A stretch of 64,000 bases of DNA from an uncultured Flavobacteriales bacterium (GCA_905478765.1 CAJQJY010000002.1:60744-124743), one strand, 5' to 3'. Shown: positions 46,030 to 55,375, counted from the stretch's first letter. Notes: generated by a model from the sequence alone, not told the origin. A program made the numbers and translations.

Positions 46030-46800
46030 CTATTCTCCTTTAAAGGTTGGTTTTCTTTTTTCTAAAAATGCTTGCACACCTTCTTTAAAATCAGCTGAAT
46101 TTCCTGCAATAGTCTGACATTCATCTTCCATTGTTAATTGCTGTTCCAAATTATTACTGTAGGACGCATTTAACAATCGTTTTGTAAGTCCTAATCCTTT
46201 AGTAGGCATAGCAGCTAATTTACTTACTATTTTCCAGCTTTCTTTTTCAAAATCTTCAGTTGAATAGGCTTTGTATATCATTCCCATATCTACTGCATCA
46301 TTAGCAGAAATAGGTTCGGCAGTCATCATTAATGCTGCTGCTTTTTGCATTCCTACTAATCTTGGTAAAAAGAAGGTTCCTCCGCTATCAGGAATCAATC
46401 CTATTTTACTAAAAGCTTGAATAAAGGAAGCGCTTTCTATTGCTACAACAATATCACAAGCCAGGGCAATACTTGCGCCTGCACCAGCAGCAACACCATT
46501 TACGGCAGCTACTATTGGTTTTTCAATATTTCTTATTTTTCTAATGATAGGGTTGTAGTGTTCTTGTACGATTTGTGTCAATTCTGGCCCGTTTGGATCG
46601 GTTGCTTCTCCTAAATCTTGTCCTGCACAAAAAGCTTTTCCTGTTGCTGTAATTAGGATTGCTCTTACTGTCTTGTTCTCATTACATTTGTCTAGTGTTC
46701 CTTGTAGTTGTAGAGCCATTTCTCTTATAAAGGAGTGGTATTTATCAGGTCGGTTCAGTGTAATTTTCCCAACACCATTAATTATTTCGTATTGTATCAT
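46030..46800 (-). CDS. paaG: 1,2-epoxyphenylacetyl-CoA isomerase PaaG
   Basis: 256 residues, crotonase fold. ATGKAFCAGQDLGEA and AAVNGVAAGAGASIALACDIVVA form the oxyanion hole; FSKIGLIPDSGGTFFLPRL carries the Asp typical of PaaG-type isomerases. It converts ring-1,2-epoxyphenylacetyl-CoA to oxepin-CoA. Located between the oxygenase genes (54-base gap to paaD) and paaH. Confidence 0.92.
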   Translation of the reverse strand: MIQYEIINGVGKITLNRPDKYHSFIREMALQLQGTLDKCNENKTVRAILITATGKAFCAGQDLGEATDPNGPELTQIVQEHYNPIIRKIRNIEKPIVAAVNGVAAGAGASIALACDIVVAIESASFIQAFSKIGLIPDSGGTFFLPRLVGMQKAAALMMTAEPISANDAVDMGMIYKAYSTEDFEKESWKIVSKLAAMPTKGLGLTKRLLNASYSNNLEQQLTMEDECQTIAGNSADFKEGVQAFLEKRKPTFKGE

Positions 46801-46854
46801 TATAAAGTATGATTAAAGTGCTAAAATACTAAATAAAAACAGAAATAAATTAGA

Positions 46855-47307
46855 TTAAATACATTTGAAGAACTCAAATGGTTCCAAGCATTCATCACAC
46901 TTAAAAAATGATTTACAAGCGGTTGAACCAAATTCGCTTATCAAAGTAGTGTTTTCGGATTTACATTGAGGACAAATAACTATATTTGATGGTGGAGCAA
47001 TGCCGTATTTTCTGAGTTTTTCTTTGGTTGCATCTGTCATCCATTCTGTAGTCCAAGCAGGAGAGTATACTATTTTCAACTCAAAATTATTGATGTCATT
47101 TTTTGTTAAACAAGTTTTTATGTCATCCATGAATGTTTTTACGGCAGGACAACCCGAATAGGTAGGAGTGATTGAGATTGTAAGGCAGTCGTTCTCAAAT
47201 TTCACTTCTCGAATAACTCCTAATTCTACAACTGAAATTACAGGAATTTCAGGGTCAGGAACAGTATTTAAAAGTTCCCAAATGTATTTAGTGTTACCAC
47301 TTTGCAT
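46855..47307 (-). CDS. paaD: Phenylacetyl-CoA epoxidase subunit PaaD
   Basis: 150 residues. N-terminal MIP18/DUF59 domain (TVPDPEIPVISVVELGVIREV, ITPTYSGCPAVKTFMDDI) and a C-terminal zinc-ribbon-like region with CPQC and CDECLEPF. PaaD is needed for assembly or maturation of the epoxidase complex. It overlaps the paaC stop by 14 bases. Confidence 0.93.
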   Translation of the reverse strand: MQSGNTKYIWELLNTVPDPEIPVISVVELGVIREVKFENDCLTISITPTYSGCPAVKTFMDDIKTCLTKNDINNFELKIVYSPAWTTEWMTDATKEKLRKYGIAPPSNIVICPQCKSENTTLISEFGSTACKSFFKCDECLEPFEFFKCI

Positions 47308-48040
47308 CCGGATATGCTCTTTGTAAAAATTGCATTTCAGATAAAATAAATCCTAAGCATTCAGTGTGTAATCCTTTCTTCCCTCCAGTTGCCATGTAAA
47401 CTTCTTCAGGACGAGTTAATTTTGCTTTAACAAGGGTTTTATTTACCATTATATCCCATTCTAATTTTAAAGCTGAATTATCAACCGCAATACCATTGTT
47501 TAGTAATTCTGTATCTAAATTATCCATTTCAAAAAGTTCGCCTGTGTACATCCATAGCTCTTCTAATGCATCTTGTACTTTAGTATTACTTTCTTCTGTT
47601 CCACCTCCTAACCGAATTAACCAGTTGCTAGAGTGTCGTAAATGATATTTTACTTCTTTTAATGATTTACTAGCTAATGCTGAAAGCGTTTCATCTTTGC
47701 TTTTTGAAAGTTCAGTATAGAATAAAAAGTTAAATACATCATGCAGAAAGTTTCTGACCATTGTAGTTCCAAAATTCCCATTCTCTTGTTCTACTAGTTG
47801 ATGGTTAAAGAATTCTCTTTCATTTCTTCTAAATGCTAATTCATCAGCGGATTTAGTGCCATCTAATTGTGCTGCATATTGATAAAATCCGTTTGCTTGC
47901 CCGAACATATCTAGTGAAATGTTAGACATTGCAATGTCTTCCTCTAATGTAGGTCCGTTTGAACACCACTCTGACATTCTTTGTCCTAGAATTAGAGAGC
48001 TATCCGCAATTCGCAAAGTATATGTAAATAAACTACTCAT
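47294..48040 (-). CDS. paaC: Phenylacetyl-CoA epoxidase subunit PaaC
   Basis: 248 residues, all-helical ferritin-like structural subunit that pairs with PaaA. Typical segments are ADSSLILGQRMSEWCSNGPTLEEDIAMSNISLDMFGQA near the N-terminus and KYHLRHSSNWLIRLGGGTEES in the centre. It scaffolds the PaaA diiron subunit and binds substrate-side elements. Two bases separate it from paaB. Confidence 0.94.
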   Translation of the reverse strand: MSSLFTYTLRIADSSLILGQRMSEWCSNGPTLEEDIAMSNISLDMFGQANGFYQYAAQLDGTKSADELAFRRNEREFFNHQLVEQENGNFGTTMVRNFLHDVFNFLFYTELSKSKDETLSALASKSLKEVKYHLRHSSNWLIRLGGGTEESNTKVQDALEELWMYTGELFEMDNLDTELLNNGIAVDNSALKLEWDIMVNKTLVKAKLTRPEEVYMATGGKKGLHTECLGFILSEMQFLQRAYPDAKW

Positions 48041-48042
48041 CC

Positions 48043-48327
48043 TTAAATATGTTTTGACCCTTCAGGCATAGTGTAGAAAGTAGGGTGACGATACATTTTG
48101 TCATTTGAGGGGTCAAAAAATGCTTCACTATCTTCTGTTTCTGATGATACAATATATTCTGATTTTACAACCCATATACACGAGCCTTCATTTCTTCTTG
48201 TGTACAATTCTCTTGCATTATCTAATGCCATTACCTTATCACTAGCATGAACATTTCCAGCATGTTTGTGGGCTAAGCCATTTTTACTTTGTATGAATAC
48301 TTCCCAAACTGTTACGTTTTCTTCCAT
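48043..48327 (-). CDS. paaB: Phenylacetyl-CoA epoxidase subunit PaaB
   Basis: 94 residues, usual size. The strings WEVFIQSKNGLAHKHAGNVHASD, ALDNARELYTRRNEG-CIWVV and a C-terminal KMYRHPTFYTMPEG match the small PaaB bridging subunit of the multicomponent epoxidase. Nine bases separate it from paaA. Confidence 0.95.
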   Translation of the reverse strand: MEENVTVWEVFIQSKNGLAHKHAGNVHASDKVMALDNARELYTRRNEGSCIWVVKSEYIVSSETEDSEAFFDPSNDKMYRHPTFYTMPEGSKHI

Positions 48328-48336
48328 AATTTATAT

Positions 48337-49260
48337 TTAATTTGCTACTAATTCTTGTTTTTTAGCGTATGCTTTTGCAGCATCACGCACCCATTTACCT
48401 TGATCATAAGCTTTTTTATGATGGGCAAGTCTTTGTTTGTTACAAGGTCCGTTTCCGTTAACTACACTCCAAAATTCCTCCCAATCCATTTCACCAAAAT
48501 CATAACTTTGTCTTTCTTCATTCCATTTTAAATCTGGGTCAGGGATAGTGAGTCCAATAACTTCAGCTTGTCCTACAGTTTTGTCAATAAAATCTTGGCG
48601 TAAAGCGTCATTAGTTTGTCTTTTTATTTTCCACTTCATAGCATTCCCACTTCTTGGAGAATCAGAATCCTGTGGTCCAAACATCATTATAGAAGGCCAC
48701 CAAAAACGGTTTAAAGCATCCTGTGCCATAGCTTTTTGTTCAGCAGTCCCTTTTGCCATTTCAGCCATTATTTCATAGCCTTGCCTTTGATGGAAACTTT
48801 CTTCCTTGCAAATTTTAACCATTCCTCTGGAATAAGGTCCGTAAGAAGTTCTTTGCAATGAAACTTGATTCACAATAGCTGCACCATCAACAAGCCATCC
48901 AACCGCACCCATATCTGCCCAACTTAACGTTGGGTAATTAAATATTGAAGAGTATTTTGCTTTCCCTTCATGAAGTTGTTGAACTAATTTTTCACGAGAT
49001 ATTCCTAAAGTTTCACAAGCAGAATATAAATATAAGCCATGTCCAGCTTCATCTTGAACTTTGGCTAATAAGATCATTTTTGCTCTTAATGAAGGTGCTC
49101 TAGTAATCCAATTTCCTTCAGGTTGCATTCCTATTATTTCAGAATGAGCATGTTGTGAAATTTGTCGAATTAAATGCTTGCGATAATCATCTGGCATCCA
49201 ATCTTTAGGTTCGATTTTCTTCTCAGCATCTATTCTTTCTTGAAAATATTTCTCGTTCAT
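48337..49260 (-). CDS. paaA: Phenylacetyl-CoA epoxidase catalytic subunit PaaA
   Basis: 307 residues. Ferritin-like diiron oxygenase subunit. Iron-ligand segments appear in [39 protein letters not shown] (E-x-x-H) and [16 protein letters not shown] (E-x-x-H). With PaaB, C, D and E it inserts oxygen into the phenylacetyl-CoA ring. It is the first gene of the minus-strand cluster, with a TAnnTTTG element at 49279-49286, divergent from paaE. Confidence 0.96.
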   Translation of the reverse strand: MNEKYFQERIDAEKKIEPKDWMPDDYRKHLIRQISQHAHSEIIGMQPEGNWITRAPSLRAKMILLAKVQDEAGHGLYLYSACETLGISREKLVQQLHEGKAKYSSIFNYPTLSWADMGAVGWLVDGAAIVNQVSLQRTSYGPYSRGMVKICKEESFHQRQGYEIMAEMAKGTAEQKAMAQDALNRFWWPSIMMFGPQDSDSPRSGNAMKWKIKRQTNDALRQDFIDKTVGQAEVIGLTIPDPDLKWNEERQSYDFGEMDWEEFWSVVNGNGPCNKQRLAHHKKAYDQGKWVRDAAKAYAKKQELVAN

Positions 49261-49278
49261 ATTGTAAATTTAGTATTG

Positions 49279-49286
49279 CAAATTTA
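49279..49286 (-). promoter_or_regulatory. Putative -7 element of the paaA operon
   Basis: On the minus strand TAAATTTG matches TAnnTTTG, 18 bases before the paaA start. A -33 TTTG is not evident at 19-20 bases, so an activator or relaxed -33 may be involved. Confidence 0.4.
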
Positions 49287-49349
49287 TGAATTAATATGTT
49301 TTGAATTATGATATTTATCATTATATCTACATCTTTTTATTTAAATTGA

Positions 49350-49357
49350 TATTTTTG
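49350..49357 (+). promoter_or_regulatory. Putative -7 element for paaE
   Basis: TATTTTTG matches TAnnTTTG, 18 bases before the paaE ATG at 49376. With the paaA element on the other strand it forms a divergent promoter region of about 115 bases. No paaX/paaR-like operator can be named. Confidence 0.4.
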
Positions 49358-49375
49358 CAAAAATTTAAATTCAAT

Positions 49376-50413
49376 ATGAACAAATTCCACTCTTTAAAAA
49401 TTACTGAAATTAAAAATTTGACTACCGATTCAGTTGAAATCGTTTTTGATACAAAGAATCATCTCTTTAATTTTAATTCTGGACAATACATTACAATTAA
49501 GCATACTATTAATAATGAAGATGTAAGAAGAGCTTATTCAATCTGTTCTGCTCCAAATGAAGGCTTGTCAGTTGGAGTTAAACTTCTAGAAGGAGGAAAG
49601 ATGTCTACATTTTTAACTAGTGAAGTGAAGATTGGTGATACCTTAGATGTAATGCCTCCTACTGGTAATTTTATTTTGAATGGTGATGAAAAAAATATTA
49701 TTGGAATTTGTGCTGGCAGTGGAGTAACTCCAATTATTTCAATGATTAAATCTGAATTAGCTAAAAATAACGATTCGAATTTTACGCTTATTTATGGTAA
49801 TAAATCTAGAGATTCTACAATGTTTAAAGATGATCTCATGGCATTAGAGGAAAATAATTCAGATAGACTAAAAATTCATTGGGCGTTCTCTAGAGAAGGT
49901 GTTTCTAGAGCTATAAATGGTAGAATTGATAAAAACACTTTACAACAATTATTAAATACTTTTAATTCTCTAAAAACTGCTGATGCTTATTTTATTTGCG
50001 GACCTGGAGAATTAATTGATAATGCAAACGAATTATTATTATTGAATAATATTAATCAAGCAAAGATCAAATTTGAACGTTTTACAGTTGTTGAACAAAT
50101 GTATGTTGCTGATAATAAATCTGATGAAATTATTTCAAATGTTAAGGTTTCAGTTGATGGAGAAGACTTTGCATTTACTCTATCTAATAAAGGACAAACG
50201 ATACTTGATGCAGCTATGGAACAAGGAGCTGATGTGCCATTCTCTTGTAAAGGTGCTGTTTGTTGTACTTGTAAAGCTAGAGTAATGGAAGGTAAAGTTA
50301 CTATGGATGCAAATTATTCCTTGTCGGAGGAGGAAGTTGCTGATGGGTTTATTTTAGGTTGCCAAGCTCGACCAGCATCAGCAAATGTTGTTGTTGATTT
50401 TGATGAGATTTAA
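49376..50413 (+). CDS. paaE: Phenylacetyl-CoA epoxidase reductase subunit PaaE
   Basis: 345 residues from the ATG at 49376 (MNKFHSLKITEI); 25 upstream codons are open but precede or overlap the promoter-like element. FAD domain with RRAYSICSAPNE, NAD(P) domain with IGICAGSGVTPIISM and YFICGPGELID, and a C-terminal plant-type 2Fe-2S domain with CKGAVCCTCKARV and a later GCQARP Cys. It transfers electrons from NADPH to PaaA. It is transcribed divergently from paaABCD rather than as the fifth gene of that operon. Confidence 0.95.
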   Translation: MNKFHSLKITEIKNLTTDSVEIVFDTKNHLFNFNSGQYITIKHTINNEDVRRAYSICSAPNEGLSVGVKLLEGGKMSTFLTSEVKIGDTLDVMPPTGNFILNGDEKNIIGICAGSGVTPIISMIKSELAKNNDSNFTLIYGNKSRDSTMFKDDLMALEENNSDRLKIHWAFSREGVSRAINGRIDKNTLQQLLNTFNSLKTADAYFICGPGELIDNANELLLLNNINQAKIKFERFTVVEQMYVADNKSDEIISNVKVSVDGEDFAFTLSNKGQTILDAAMEQGADVPFSCKGAVCCTCKARVMEGKVTMDANYSLSEEEVADGFILGCQARPASANVVVDFDEI

Positions 50414-50418
50414 AAGAA

Positions 50419-50443
50419 AAGCTGAGCAATGCTCGGCTTTTTT
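50419..50443. terminator. Rho-independent terminator between paaE and oppC
   Basis: A 9-bp stem (50419-50427 with 50431-50439, one G-T pair), a 3-base loop and a T run. A-rich sequence lies on the other side, so it can serve both the plus-strand paaE and the minus-strand opp genes. Confidence 0.85.
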
Positions 50444-50462
50444 ATTTTAATGATCTTTTGTT

Positions 50463-51788
50463 TTAACTTTTCAATCTAGGATCTAGTGCATCTCTTGATG
50501 CTTCAGCAATCATATTGTAAATTGTAATAGTTAAGAAAATTGCCATACCAGGGTAAATAATTAACCACCAGGCTTCCAAATTTTGCCTGCCTAAATTTAG
50601 CAGTGAACCCCAAGTAACAACATCATCAGGAACTCCAATTCCTAGAAATGAAAGTCCACTTTCAATTAGAATTGCTGAAGCAATACCAAAAGCAATACTA
50701 ACAAATACAGGTGCTAAAGCATTAGGTAAAGCGTGTTTAAAAATTGTTCTTACTGATGAAAATCCAAGTGATTCAGCAGCTTGTACAAATTCTAATGAAC
50801 GAATTCTTAAAAACTCTGCTCTAGTAAAACGAGCAATTCCAGTCCAGCCGGTAACTCCAATAATTATCATAATAATCCAAATACTTCTATCAACCACAGC
50901 AGTAATTGTAATGATTAAGAGTAACCTCGGAATGGAGTTAAGTAATTCTATGCCTCTAGATACAAAAGTATCAATTGGAACATTAGTTTCTTTTTGTAAA
51001 AATCTGAATTGAAAAAGTTTACTTATTTGTCTGAAAAAATATATAATAACAAAAATTAAAACAAAACTAATAAACATTTGCAGCATTCCGCTTGAAATGC
51101 TTTCTCCAAAAGCTTCAGCAAGTACATATTTTCTTTGTCCGAAAGCATAAAATAGTCCCATGAAAGCCCCAAAGAGTGTAAGCCAATATTTTATTCTTGG
51201 CATTTTTAATTTTGTGTCGCCAAAAAAACCAGCCATAGCTCCAAGAATTATTCCAATTAAAGATGCAATGCCCATAGAAACTAAACCAACCATTAATGAA
51301 ATTCTTGTTCCATGAATTAATCCTGAAGCTAAATCTCTACCAATACCATCAGTTCCTAATTTATGTCTGAACTTTGATGGAATATCAACAATTTCACCTT
51401 CAGAATTTTTAAATCTTTGCTCACCACTTGGTGATGCATAATCTCTATTATACCTATCCATTCCACCTGGAGAATAAGGGATAGGTGCCCACACAACTGA
51501 CTCTAAATCTAATTGTCTCCAATCTGCAATGTCATATTGTAAAACTTGAACAAATTCTCCTTCTGTATTATAAATAGAATCTGTTCGAGTTTCATTAGCA
51601 AAAGCAGGATATAGTGTGTTTCCTTCATATTCAGCATAGAGTGGTCTTTCATTTGCTATATATGGAGCAAAAAAGGCTAAAATAACAAGAGCAAATAATA
51701 AATATAAGCAGACTAATGCAATTTTATTTTTCTTGAACTGTGCCCAAGCGTATTTTTTAAATGAAAAATTTTCGTTTGTATTTTGCAT
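50463..51788 (-). CDS. oppC: Oligopeptide ABC transporter permease OppC
   Basis: 441 residues from the ATG at 51788 (MQNTNENF); upstream codons overlap oppB. One N-terminal helix (about 23-43), a long periplasmic insert (about 45-140), then the ABC permease domain with the coupling motif EFVQAAESLGFSSVRTIFKHALPNALAP (about 350-377). Normal OppC/DppC is about 300 residues; the excess lies in the periplasmic loop and in a second hydrophilic stretch around residues 180-270. It forms the transmembrane pore with OppB. No ATPase gene is present in the window. Confidence 0.92.
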   Translation of the reverse strand: MQNTNENFSFKKYAWAQFKKNKIALVCLYLLFALVILAFFAPYIANERPLYAEYEGNTLYPAFANETRTDSIYNTEGEFVQVLQYDIADWRQLDLESVVWAPIPYSPGGMDRYNRDYASPSGEQRFKNSEGEIVDIPSKFRHKLGTDGIGRDLASGLIHGTRISLMVGLVSMGIASLIGIILGAMAGFFGDTKLKMPRIKYWLTLFGAFMGLFYAFGQRKYVLAEAFGESISSGMLQMFISFVLIFVIIYFFRQISKLFQFRFLQKETNVPIDTFVSRGIELLNSIPRLLLIITITAVVDRSIWIIMIIIGVTGWTGIARFTRAEFLRIRSLEFVQAAESLGFSSVRTIFKHALPNALAPVFVSIAFGIASAILIESGLSFLGIGVPDDVVTWGSLLNLGRQNLEAWWLIIYPGMAIFLTITIYNMIAEASRDALDPRLKS

Positions 51789-51792
51789 AATT

Positions 51793-53271
51793 CTATTTGT
51801 ATGAAATTCTAGGGTCAACTACTGCATAAAGTAAATCAGCAACTAAATATCCAATCATTGTTAAAAATCCTGAAAGAGTAAATACTGTAATAATCATAGG
51901 GTAATCATAATTTAAGATTGCATTGTATACTTCAACTCCCATTCCTGGTATTGAGAAGATTACTTCAATAATAATACTTCCTCCAATAGCCATAGGGAAA
52001 ATTGCAGCAAATACAGTAATTACAGGAAGTAATGAGTTTCTTAAAGCATGTTTTAGGATGACTTTACTTTCTCCTAATCCTTTTGCGCGTGCTGTACGAA
52101 TGTAGTCTTGTGAAACTACATCAATCATTCCTACTCTCATTATTCTACTTAAAAAAGCAAATGAGCCATAAGTATAAGTGATTATTGGTAAGATTAAGAA
52201 AGGCATTCTGTGTTTACTTTTTTCCCAAAAGCTCCAATCAGGATCAAATAGAGTAGGGTCTTGGATTCCTGAGACTGGGAACCAGCTCAAGTTATCAGGA
52301 TTTGCAAATTGCAACAATAGAAGTGTTCCAACAAAAAATGAAGGCATAGAATATAAAATAAATAAGATTAATGACATCCCTTTGTCAGCTGCTGAGTCCT
52401 TTTTATAAGCAGAATAAATCCCAATAGGGATACTAATTAAGTACGATAAGAAAATTGCAATTAATGATAGGGAAAATGAAATTCCTACTTTTTGCCAAAT
52501 CTTATCTTGTATCGGCTGACTATCAATATAAGAAATTCCAAAATCACCTCTTATTAGTCCTTGCCTTTCTTTTCCATTGCCAAATAACCATAAATGATAT
52601 TGATTTTTTGCTCCATAAAAATTAACTGCTGGAATGTATGTTTTCCATTTTTTGGTATTTGCAAATAAATCTGATCTTTTAGTTTGCACATCTAAAAGAG
52701 GAGCTTTTAAAAGTGATAAATAAGTATTATCAGCAACTAAGTTATTCATTTTTTTAAATTTATCAGCAACCAATTCTTCCACTGAGGTTTCTAATAAGCT
52801 TCCAATTTCAAATCCGAACTGGTTAGCTGCTTCATTTACAGTATTTAAATCTAGAGTTGAGTCATTAGAAACAATCTTTTTTGCATTTATCTTTAAATGT
52901 GATTTTTGCAACTTTAATAAAGATGAGTAATAATCAGAAACTCCTTTCCAATTTCCACTTTTATGAGTTAATTCTTCAAGATTCGCTTTGTGGTATTTAT
53001 CCTGAATTCTATGTAGTGTATCTGAAGAAGCTAAATCAGTTATACTTAAATAGAAGATAGGTAAATCTAACCCTAACTTTTTTCTTAGTTCTTGTTTAAT
53101 TTTTTTTGATGCTCCAGATTGTTGTTCAGCCGAACCTTCATTTCCTGCTGCTTTTGATAATCTTTCAACAGGATCTCCTGGTGCGTTTATACTTATAATA
53201 AATGCTATTAAAGAGATAGCAATTAGCATTGGAATAAAAGTTAAAACTCTTTTTAGTGCGTATTTAAACAT
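51793..53271 (-). CDS. oppB: Oligopeptide ABC transporter permease OppB, long form
   Basis: 492 residues. N-terminal helix (about 10-30) with the usual FIISINAPGDPVERL, followed by a ~210-residue Lys/Leu/Asn-rich periplasmic insert (about 45-255), then the permease domain with IRTARAKGLGESKVILKHALRNSLLPVIT (coupling helix, about 390-420) and GSIIIEVIFSIPGMG. Standard OppB is about 305 residues, so nearly 190 extra residues face the periplasm. Reading frame is intact. oppB and oppC are four bases apart. Confidence 0.92.
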   Translation of the reverse strand: MFKYALKRVLTFIPMLIAISLIAFIISINAPGDPVERLSKAAGNEGSAEQQSGASKKIKQELRKKLGLDLPIFYLSITDLASSDTLHRIQDKYHKANLEELTHKSGNWKGVSDYYSSLLKLQKSHLKINAKKIVSNDSTLDLNTVNEAANQFGFEIGSLLETSVEELVADKFKKMNNLVADNTYLSLLKAPLLDVQTKRSDLFANTKKWKTYIPAVNFYGAKNQYHLWLFGNGKERQGLIRGDFGISYIDSQPIQDKIWQKVGISFSLSLIAIFLSYLISIPIGIYSAYKKDSAADKGMSLILFILYSMPSFFVGTLLLLQFANPDNLSWFPVSGIQDPTLFDPDWSFWEKSKHRMPFLILPIITYTYGSFAFLSRIMRVGMIDVVSQDYIRTARAKGLGESKVILKHALRNSLLPVITVFAAIFPMAIGGSIIIEVIFSIPGMGVEVYNAILNYDYPMIITVFTLSGFLTMIGYLVADLLYAVVDPRISYK

Positions 53272-53287
53272 AAGTTAGTATTTATTT

Positions 53288-55051
53288 TTAATTTTCTGTG
53301 GGAGTCATGTTCTTAGAAGAAAATGTTGCTTTTAGATCTAAATTTTGAAGCATTACTCCTGGTCTTTCATAGTACATTCCTCTATTGTTGAATCTTTTAT
53401 GAATTGCAAATTTTCTTTTAGTTGAATACATAAATACATAAGGTTGATCTTCATATACTTTAGCTTGTAATCTTAGCAAAGCATCATTATGAGTTTTTGG
53501 GTCAAGAGTTAAGTTAGCAGCCTCAATTAAAGCATCTGATTCAGCATCACCAAATCCACAGAAATTAGATCCTTTTGTAACCCAAGATGAAGTGTGCCAA
53601 AGTTGCATAGGATTAGAATAAGAAGCACTTCCTCCCCAACCACCTAGCATTCCATCAAAATTATGATCCATTGCATTTTTGTAGAAAAGAGTAAAATCCA
53701 TAGGAGTAGGCTCAGCTACAACACCAGCTTTATACATACTCTCTTTTATCATTAAAACAATTTCTTTAGATGTAGGAGAACTCATATAGCTTAACTTAAA
53801 CGAGAAAGGAGTTTTTATTCCATTTATCATTTTATCTCTAATATTATCTCCATCAGTATCTTCCCACCCCGCTTCTGCTAAAAGTTCTTTTGCTTTTTCT
53901 ATATCTAGAGGGATAAGTTGTAAAGTGTCATTATAAGTCTTTTTTAAAGGAGATATTAATGAAGCTTGTCTGCTAGCTTTTCCGTGCATCATTACTTCAA
54001 TAATTTCATCTAATGGCAAGAGATATGCCATTGCTCTTCTTACTTTCTGGTCAACAAAATAAGGTTTACGCTTTATTCCATCAGGTTTCATATTCATTCC
54101 TAAGTAACTAAATGCATATCTGTCTAAAAATGCTGATTCATAATTATCATTGAAATATTCACGCTCTTGTAATTTCATTAGTTTAATAGTCCCTAATGAG
54201 TAAGTGACATCAATTTCTTGGTTTTTTAAAGCTAAATATGCTGATGCATCTTCTTTAATTATTTTAAAGATTATTTTATCAGGATATGCCTTGCTGTAAA
54301 CAGAACTGTCATTTTTACCCCACCAATTCTCTTTCTTTTCTATTGTGATGTATTGGCTAGCAACCCATTCAGTAACTTGGTATGCTCCAAGTCCTACTAA
54401 AAGCTCAGGTTGGTAAGAGTTATCTGCATTATTATATGCGTTAAACCAGTCTGATAAGACTTCTGTTTCTTTAAAATCATCTGATAATAAATCAGCAAAA
54501 GTTACATCATCTAACACTCCTTTTTTATCCCAAAGTGATTTTTGGACCATATATATTTCTGAAAATATGTATTTATTGTCCCAATGTACATTTTGCGCAT
54601 GCATAATAAACTTCATTGGGTTTTTTTTATCTAGTTCTATGCTTTTAATTACAGTTGTATAATTACTTCTGATCTGAGCATTATTAGTAAGAGGGCTAAG
54701 CATCAGTTTTACTGAGAAAGCAACATCCTCAGCAGTAAGTGGTGTTCCGTCATCCCATTTAATCCCATCTTTTAATTCATAAGTAAAAGATAAATTATCT
54801 TCTGATGCAGTTGGCATTTCTTTTGCCAACATTGGAATGTATTCAAGGGATTCTATATCTAACTTTATAAGAGTTTTTTGAGTGTATTGAAAAACAAAGG
54901 TCCGCATTGCAGAGTTGTCATTAAAAGGGTGTAATCCGTCAGGTTGTGAAAGGATATGTGTAATTACTGTGTTTTGTGAGAGGTCTCTTTTTTTAACGCA
55001 TGAAGCTAATGTTGCTGATATAAAGAGGGTTAAAAGTAACTTCTTGATCAT
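53288..55051 (-). CDS. oppA: Oligopeptide-binding lipoprotein OppA (SBP family 5)
   Basis: 587 residues. Lipobox LASC with the lipidated Cys at residue 18, then the bacterial extracellular solute-binding family 5 fold: LSFTYELKDGIKWDDGTPLTAEDVAFSVKLM (about 88-118) is the family signature, with VRRAMAYLLPLDEIIEVMMHGKA and a GWGGSASYSNPMQLWHTSSW ligand-side region. It delivers peptides to OppBC. First gene of a minus-strand operon with oppB and oppC; the ATP-binding subunits must be encoded elsewhere. Confidence 0.94.
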   Translation of the reverse strand: MIKKLLLTLFISATLASCVKKRDLSQNTVITHILSQPDGLHPFNDNSAMRTFVFQYTQKTLIKLDIESLEYIPMLAKEMPTASEDNLSFTYELKDGIKWDDGTPLTAEDVAFSVKLMLSPLTNNAQIRSNYTTVIKSIELDKKNPMKFIMHAQNVHWDNKYIFSEIYMVQKSLWDKKGVLDDVTFADLLSDDFKETEVLSDWFNAYNNADNSYQPELLVGLGAYQVTEWVASQYITIEKKENWWGKNDSSVYSKAYPDKIIFKIIKEDASAYLALKNQEIDVTYSLGTIKLMKLQEREYFNDNYESAFLDRYAFSYLGMNMKPDGIKRKPYFVDQKVRRAMAYLLPLDEIIEVMMHGKASRQASLISPLKKTYNDTLQLIPLDIEKAKELLAEAGWEDTDGDNIRDKMINGIKTPFSFKLSYMSSPTSKEIVLMIKESMYKAGVVAEPTPMDFTLFYKNAMDHNFDGMLGGWGGSASYSNPMQLWHTSSWVTKGSNFCGFGDAESDALIEAANLTLDPKTHNDALLRLQAKVYEDQPYVFMYSTKRKFAIHKRFNNRGMYYERPGVMLQNLDLKATFSSKNMTPTEN

Positions 55052-55070
55052 AATTAAATTTATAGGTCTG

Positions 55071-55078
55071 CAAATATA
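55071..55078 (-). promoter_or_regulatory. Putative -7 element of the oppABC operon
   Basis: On the minus strand TATATTTG matches TAnnTTTG, 19 bases before the oppA start. A TTTG at 55102-55105 is present, but at a 23-base spacing. Confidence 0.45.
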
Positions 55079-55145
55079 ACATTTGGTAAAACTTTTATTG
55101 GCAAAATAAGACTTAAATTATTCTTTAAATAATTAGAGAATAATA

Positions 55146-55176
55146 TTTGCTAGAAATTTAGATTAGTATACATTTG
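55146..55176 (+). promoter_or_regulatory. Consensus promoter for tRNA-Ser
   Basis: TTTG at 55146-55149 and TACATTTG at 55169-55176, exactly 19 bases apart, match the Bacteroidota sigma-A consensus (TTTG - 19 - TAnnTTTG) in every defined position. Transcription would start near 55183, 39 bases before the tRNA. Confidence 0.7.
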
Positions 55177-55221
55177 CAATCCGAAAAAAATAGTTCATTT
55201 CAGTTGGTTTGTAAAAATATT

Positions 55222-55308
55222 GGAGAGGTGCCAGAGTGGCCGATCGGGGCTCCCTGCTAAGGAGTTGTGCGCTTGCGCGTACCGGGGGTTCGAATCCCTT
55301 CCTCTCCG
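55222..55308 (+). tRNA. tRNA-Ser (anticodon GCU)
   Basis: An 87-base cloverleaf: acceptor GGAGAGG pairs with CCTCTCC (55301-55307), discriminator G at 55308. The anticodon loop CTGCTAA (anticodon GCT) is closed by a 5-bp stem, the long variable arm (GTGCGCTTGCGCGTAC region) is typical of class II Ser tRNA, and the T loop is GTTCGAATCC. CCA is not encoded. It reads AGC/AGU codons. Confidence 0.96.
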
Positions 55309-55332
55309 CAAAATAAAAAGTTCGTCTTTTTA

Positions 55333-55361
55333 TTTGTGATTGTAAAAAAAGTATATTTTTG
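55333..55361 (+). promoter_or_regulatory. Putative promoter for tRNA-Pro
   Basis: TTTG (55333-55336) and TATTTTTG (55354-55361) with a 17-base spacer; the -7 matches consensus. Predicted start near 55368, just before tRNA-Pro, so this tRNA need not depend on the tRNA-Ser promoter. Confidence 0.5.
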
Positions 55362-55375
55362 CAGTCCAAATTTTT

